A DNA stretch of 64,000 nt from Dendrocalamus latiflorus (lineage: Eukaryota > Streptophyta > Magnoliopsida > Poales > Poaceae), in NCBI GenBank assembly GCA_017311315.1, contig CM029664.1, forward strand, positions 42,972,640 to 43,036,639, written 5' to 3'. A program made the translations under genes and the position numbers. Shown one piece after another: positions 62,401 through 64,000 of this stretch. Numbering within the stretch: position 1 is the first letter of the stretch; each line of letters begins with the position of its first letter. The notes beneath the pieces are model-generated. The model was not told the DNA's origin. It was given only the letters and a program-made list of their open reading frames with translations, and ran no database searches.

Positions 62401-63349
62401 TTCATCCTCATATATGGAAGGAGCTAGTGAAAAGAGGGCAGCCAGGGATGAGGGTGAGATGAAATGCTTCAACTTCATTTATGCAATACAGCTGGTAGAA
62501 ACTCTTACGAATTAATGGTGCCAACTAGGAAGGATCCTCGATGAGCATAAGCTGATTGCAGAATATCCATCAGGAGGATGATAGCCCTGTTTGCATCAGC
62601 TTCCAGAACAATGGGATCAAGGCTAGGATGAAATTTAGCTAATCTTGAAGTATCAAATCTCCTGTTCTTTCCTGTGTGTAGAGTGAACATTTACTTGTTA
62701 CATTTGAGAGCACATTCACAATATGGCCCATTTGATTGTTAGCATAAATCTGGTGAATGGTACCTTCAATTGTCTGCATTTGGTCGCTGTTGGCTTGAGG
62801 TGTGAAACACAAGATCCATGTTTCAATGAACTTTACAGCGAATAGTTTAGTTACAACAGGACCAGGCTGTTACATGTCACATGAGAATAGTATCAGCCAG
62901 TAAGTTGGACTACAAATGCAGAAATAACAGCACTAACCATCATTTCAAATCTCATAATGTCATTATTTATAAAATTGTGATATTCTCAGCAGGCAAGGTC
63001 GTAACATGCAACATAGTCACAGTGTTCCGCAAAATGTCTTCTGAGGACTTATGTTTACCCAAAACACTAGAGAGCACAGATTACATAAAAAAAGGAGTGG
63101 TACAGTGAAGGCCTCTCACATATATAGGTTTATCTTTCGGGTGATTCCATGATGTGCTAAATACTTTTGCAAATACAATAACAGAACAACAGCAGTTTAA
63201 CCATATTATTGAAATTGCACAAGGCATACAGCAGCATAAACTACTATTAAACTAACCTCATGTATCATACCACGGACTGCATCTTTGAACTGGTTCATCC
63301 AAGCCCACATATCTTCAAGCCAAGCGTCAACTTTTCCACGCTTGTTAAT
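48356..63349 (-). CDS. Symplekin/PTA1-like (ESP4 family) 3'-end processing scaffold, 3' part
   Basis: Symplekin scaffolds the nuclear cleavage and polyadenylation complex. Twenty-five exons (complement) join in frame to 1189 aa plus TGA: 63257-63349, 62764-62866, 62509-62671, 61730-61904, 60688-60807, 59972-60556, 59326-59898, 59071-59139, 58195-58308, 57859-58101, 57447-57494, 57218-57358, 55657-55815, 55511-55573, 55302-55412, 55129-55212, 54969-55016, 52072-52146, 50840-50935, 50468-50548, 50237-50308, 49950-49994, 49397-49480, 49201-49304, 48356-48476. Recognisable parts are helical repeats at the start, a charged, low-complexity middle with RDPRRDPRRLDPRR, and the conserved symplekin C-terminal region (HVPILVRNRGSS, LPIFPRLVDLPPDRFQ, QLEVALNKYPNLRIPL). 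The first exon here lacks a start, so the N-terminus lies beyond 64000. No disabling change is seen. Confidence 0.93.
50346..50439. repeat. (AT)n microsatellite, 94 bp, in a symplekin intron
   Basis: Pure dinucleotide run in the intron between exons 50468-50548 and 50237-50308. Confidence 0.97.
53293..53514. mobile_element. MITE, copy 2 of the family at 6061-6300
   Basis: The ends are ggcatgttcttttt and, inverted, ggccatgttcttttt. The interior is collinear with 6061-6300. Confidence 0.85.
53546..54322. mobile_element. 777-bp element with ttattaaggcg termini
   Basis: The left end 'cttattaaggcgtcgcttag' and right end 'ccttaccgccttaataac' are inverted, and both ends carry many 'aaggcg' and 'cgcctta' motifs. 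The GC-rich interior contains 'gagggaggcggcg' repeats that produce low-complexity ORFs on both strands. It is inserted in the same intron. Confidence 0.7.
55915..56161. mobile_element. Tourist-like MITE in a symplekin intron
   Basis: The termini are gggggttgtttgg and ccaaacaacgcc. 247 bp, non-coding, with a ta on each side that may be the target duplication. Confidence 0.65.
58309..59070. other. Symplekin intron with agctc-rich repeat sequence
   Basis: It contains repeated 'agctca', 'caagctt' and 'cagctc' motifs (58390-58560), probably a decayed MITE. No gene. Confidence 0.35.
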
Positions 63350-64000
63350 CTAGATTTAGCATTAACGTAAAAAAGTGAGTACCAAGAATAAAGGTATCAG
63401 TAGCAAGTTACCAATATTAAAGTGGCCACATTATAAGTAACATCAATTCAGATCAGGAGAAAATTTTAAAAGGAAGACGATATTTCAGAATAATACAATC
63501 CAGAGTTCCAGACAATGCTTTGTATTTTCAAAACAAACTAGAAATAATAAAAACATGTCATGAGTTTTCCGTGAACACTCTCCCTATAGGTAATATTACC
63601 ACCTTAACTTCTACATGTACAGTTAATCATAAAATCATCGCTTGTAAATTAGTCCAAACAAATACCTACCCAACCAACCTATGAGCATTGTATTCATCAA
63701 TAGTTCAATTAGTATGTAACTCAAGAAGGAAGCTTCATTTTGTTCTTAATTAAATGGAACTCTAGTTGTTGCAGAAAACTAAAAGAAGTTCCATTAGCAT
63801 TGTGGCATAGTTTTAAATATTTAGGTACAAAATGTAAATTTAATAGTTTAATATGCCCAGCATAATCTAGTGGAGAACATTTTTCTAGAAGCTTATTTTA
63901 GCTTATAAAATCATATTTCACGAAAGATATATTTTTCTTACTATTATCAATTTCTGATAGTTCCAATCAGTGGATGGATATGATCATGGATACCACTGGA
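63350..64000 (-). other. Symplekin intron running to the window edge
   Basis: AT-rich, with no exon in frame with the gene. The missing 5' exons must lie to the right of the window. Confidence 0.6.

Overview
This window is nuclear DNA of a grass, most likely an Oryza (rice) species or close relative. It has split genes with GT-AG introns and two LRR receptor kinases of the Xa21/EFR type. It is dense in MITEs, LTR-retrotransposon remnants and hAT and Mutator-type elements, and has long (AT)n tracts, one pair enclosing a Micron-like insertion. From memory, a PTH gene, LRR receptor kinases and a symplekin gene lie close together on rice chromosome 1; I could not check this.

Layout. 0-3 kb: five-exon MURA-type transposase gene with an open reading frame, possibly cut by the left edge. 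4-5 kb: nested inverted-repeat (foldback) elements. 6-7 kb: a MITE and a duplicated non-coding block. 7.3-9.8 kb (minus): eight-exon organellar peptidyl-tRNA hydrolase (PTH). Its first exon is split by a deleted Ty3/gypsy element (9733-11252, 5-bp target duplication) whose LTR now supplies an in-frame start codon and a TATA box. 14.0-17.4 kb: LRR receptor kinase 1. 17.7-21.4 kb: a 3.7-kb element with very long GC-rich terminal inverted repeats. 22.2-22.7 kb: a broken duplicate of the kinase 3' end. 22.8-25.2 kb: decayed copia element. 27.5-32 kb: a duplicated non-coding unit, one copy hit by a Tourist-like MITE, the other by a 2.76-kb solo LTR. 32.4-33.8 kb: a compact non-autonomous copia-type LTR element with perfect target duplication. 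34.3-37.6 kb: LRR receptor kinase 2. 37.9-38.9 kb (minus): a small spliced gene I do not recognise. 40.1-41.7 kb: a hAT-type element with an 8-bp target duplication carrying a PPR gene fragment. 42-47 kb: mixed retroelement debris, minisatellites and the Micron-like insertion. 48.4-63.3 kb (minus): 3' part of a symplekin/PTA1-like gene, 25 exons, with nested transposons in its introns; the 5' end lies beyond the right edge.

The host genes have unrelated jobs: organellar translation recycling (PTH), surface immune-type perception (two RLKs) and pre-mRNA 3'-end processing (symplekin). What unites the window is transposon remodelling of host genes: LTR exonisation in PTH, gene capture by a hAT element, and duplication of the kinase 3' end. 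No rRNA, tRNA or CRISPR array was seen. Exon coordinates were derived by hand from splice signals and reading-frame continuity.
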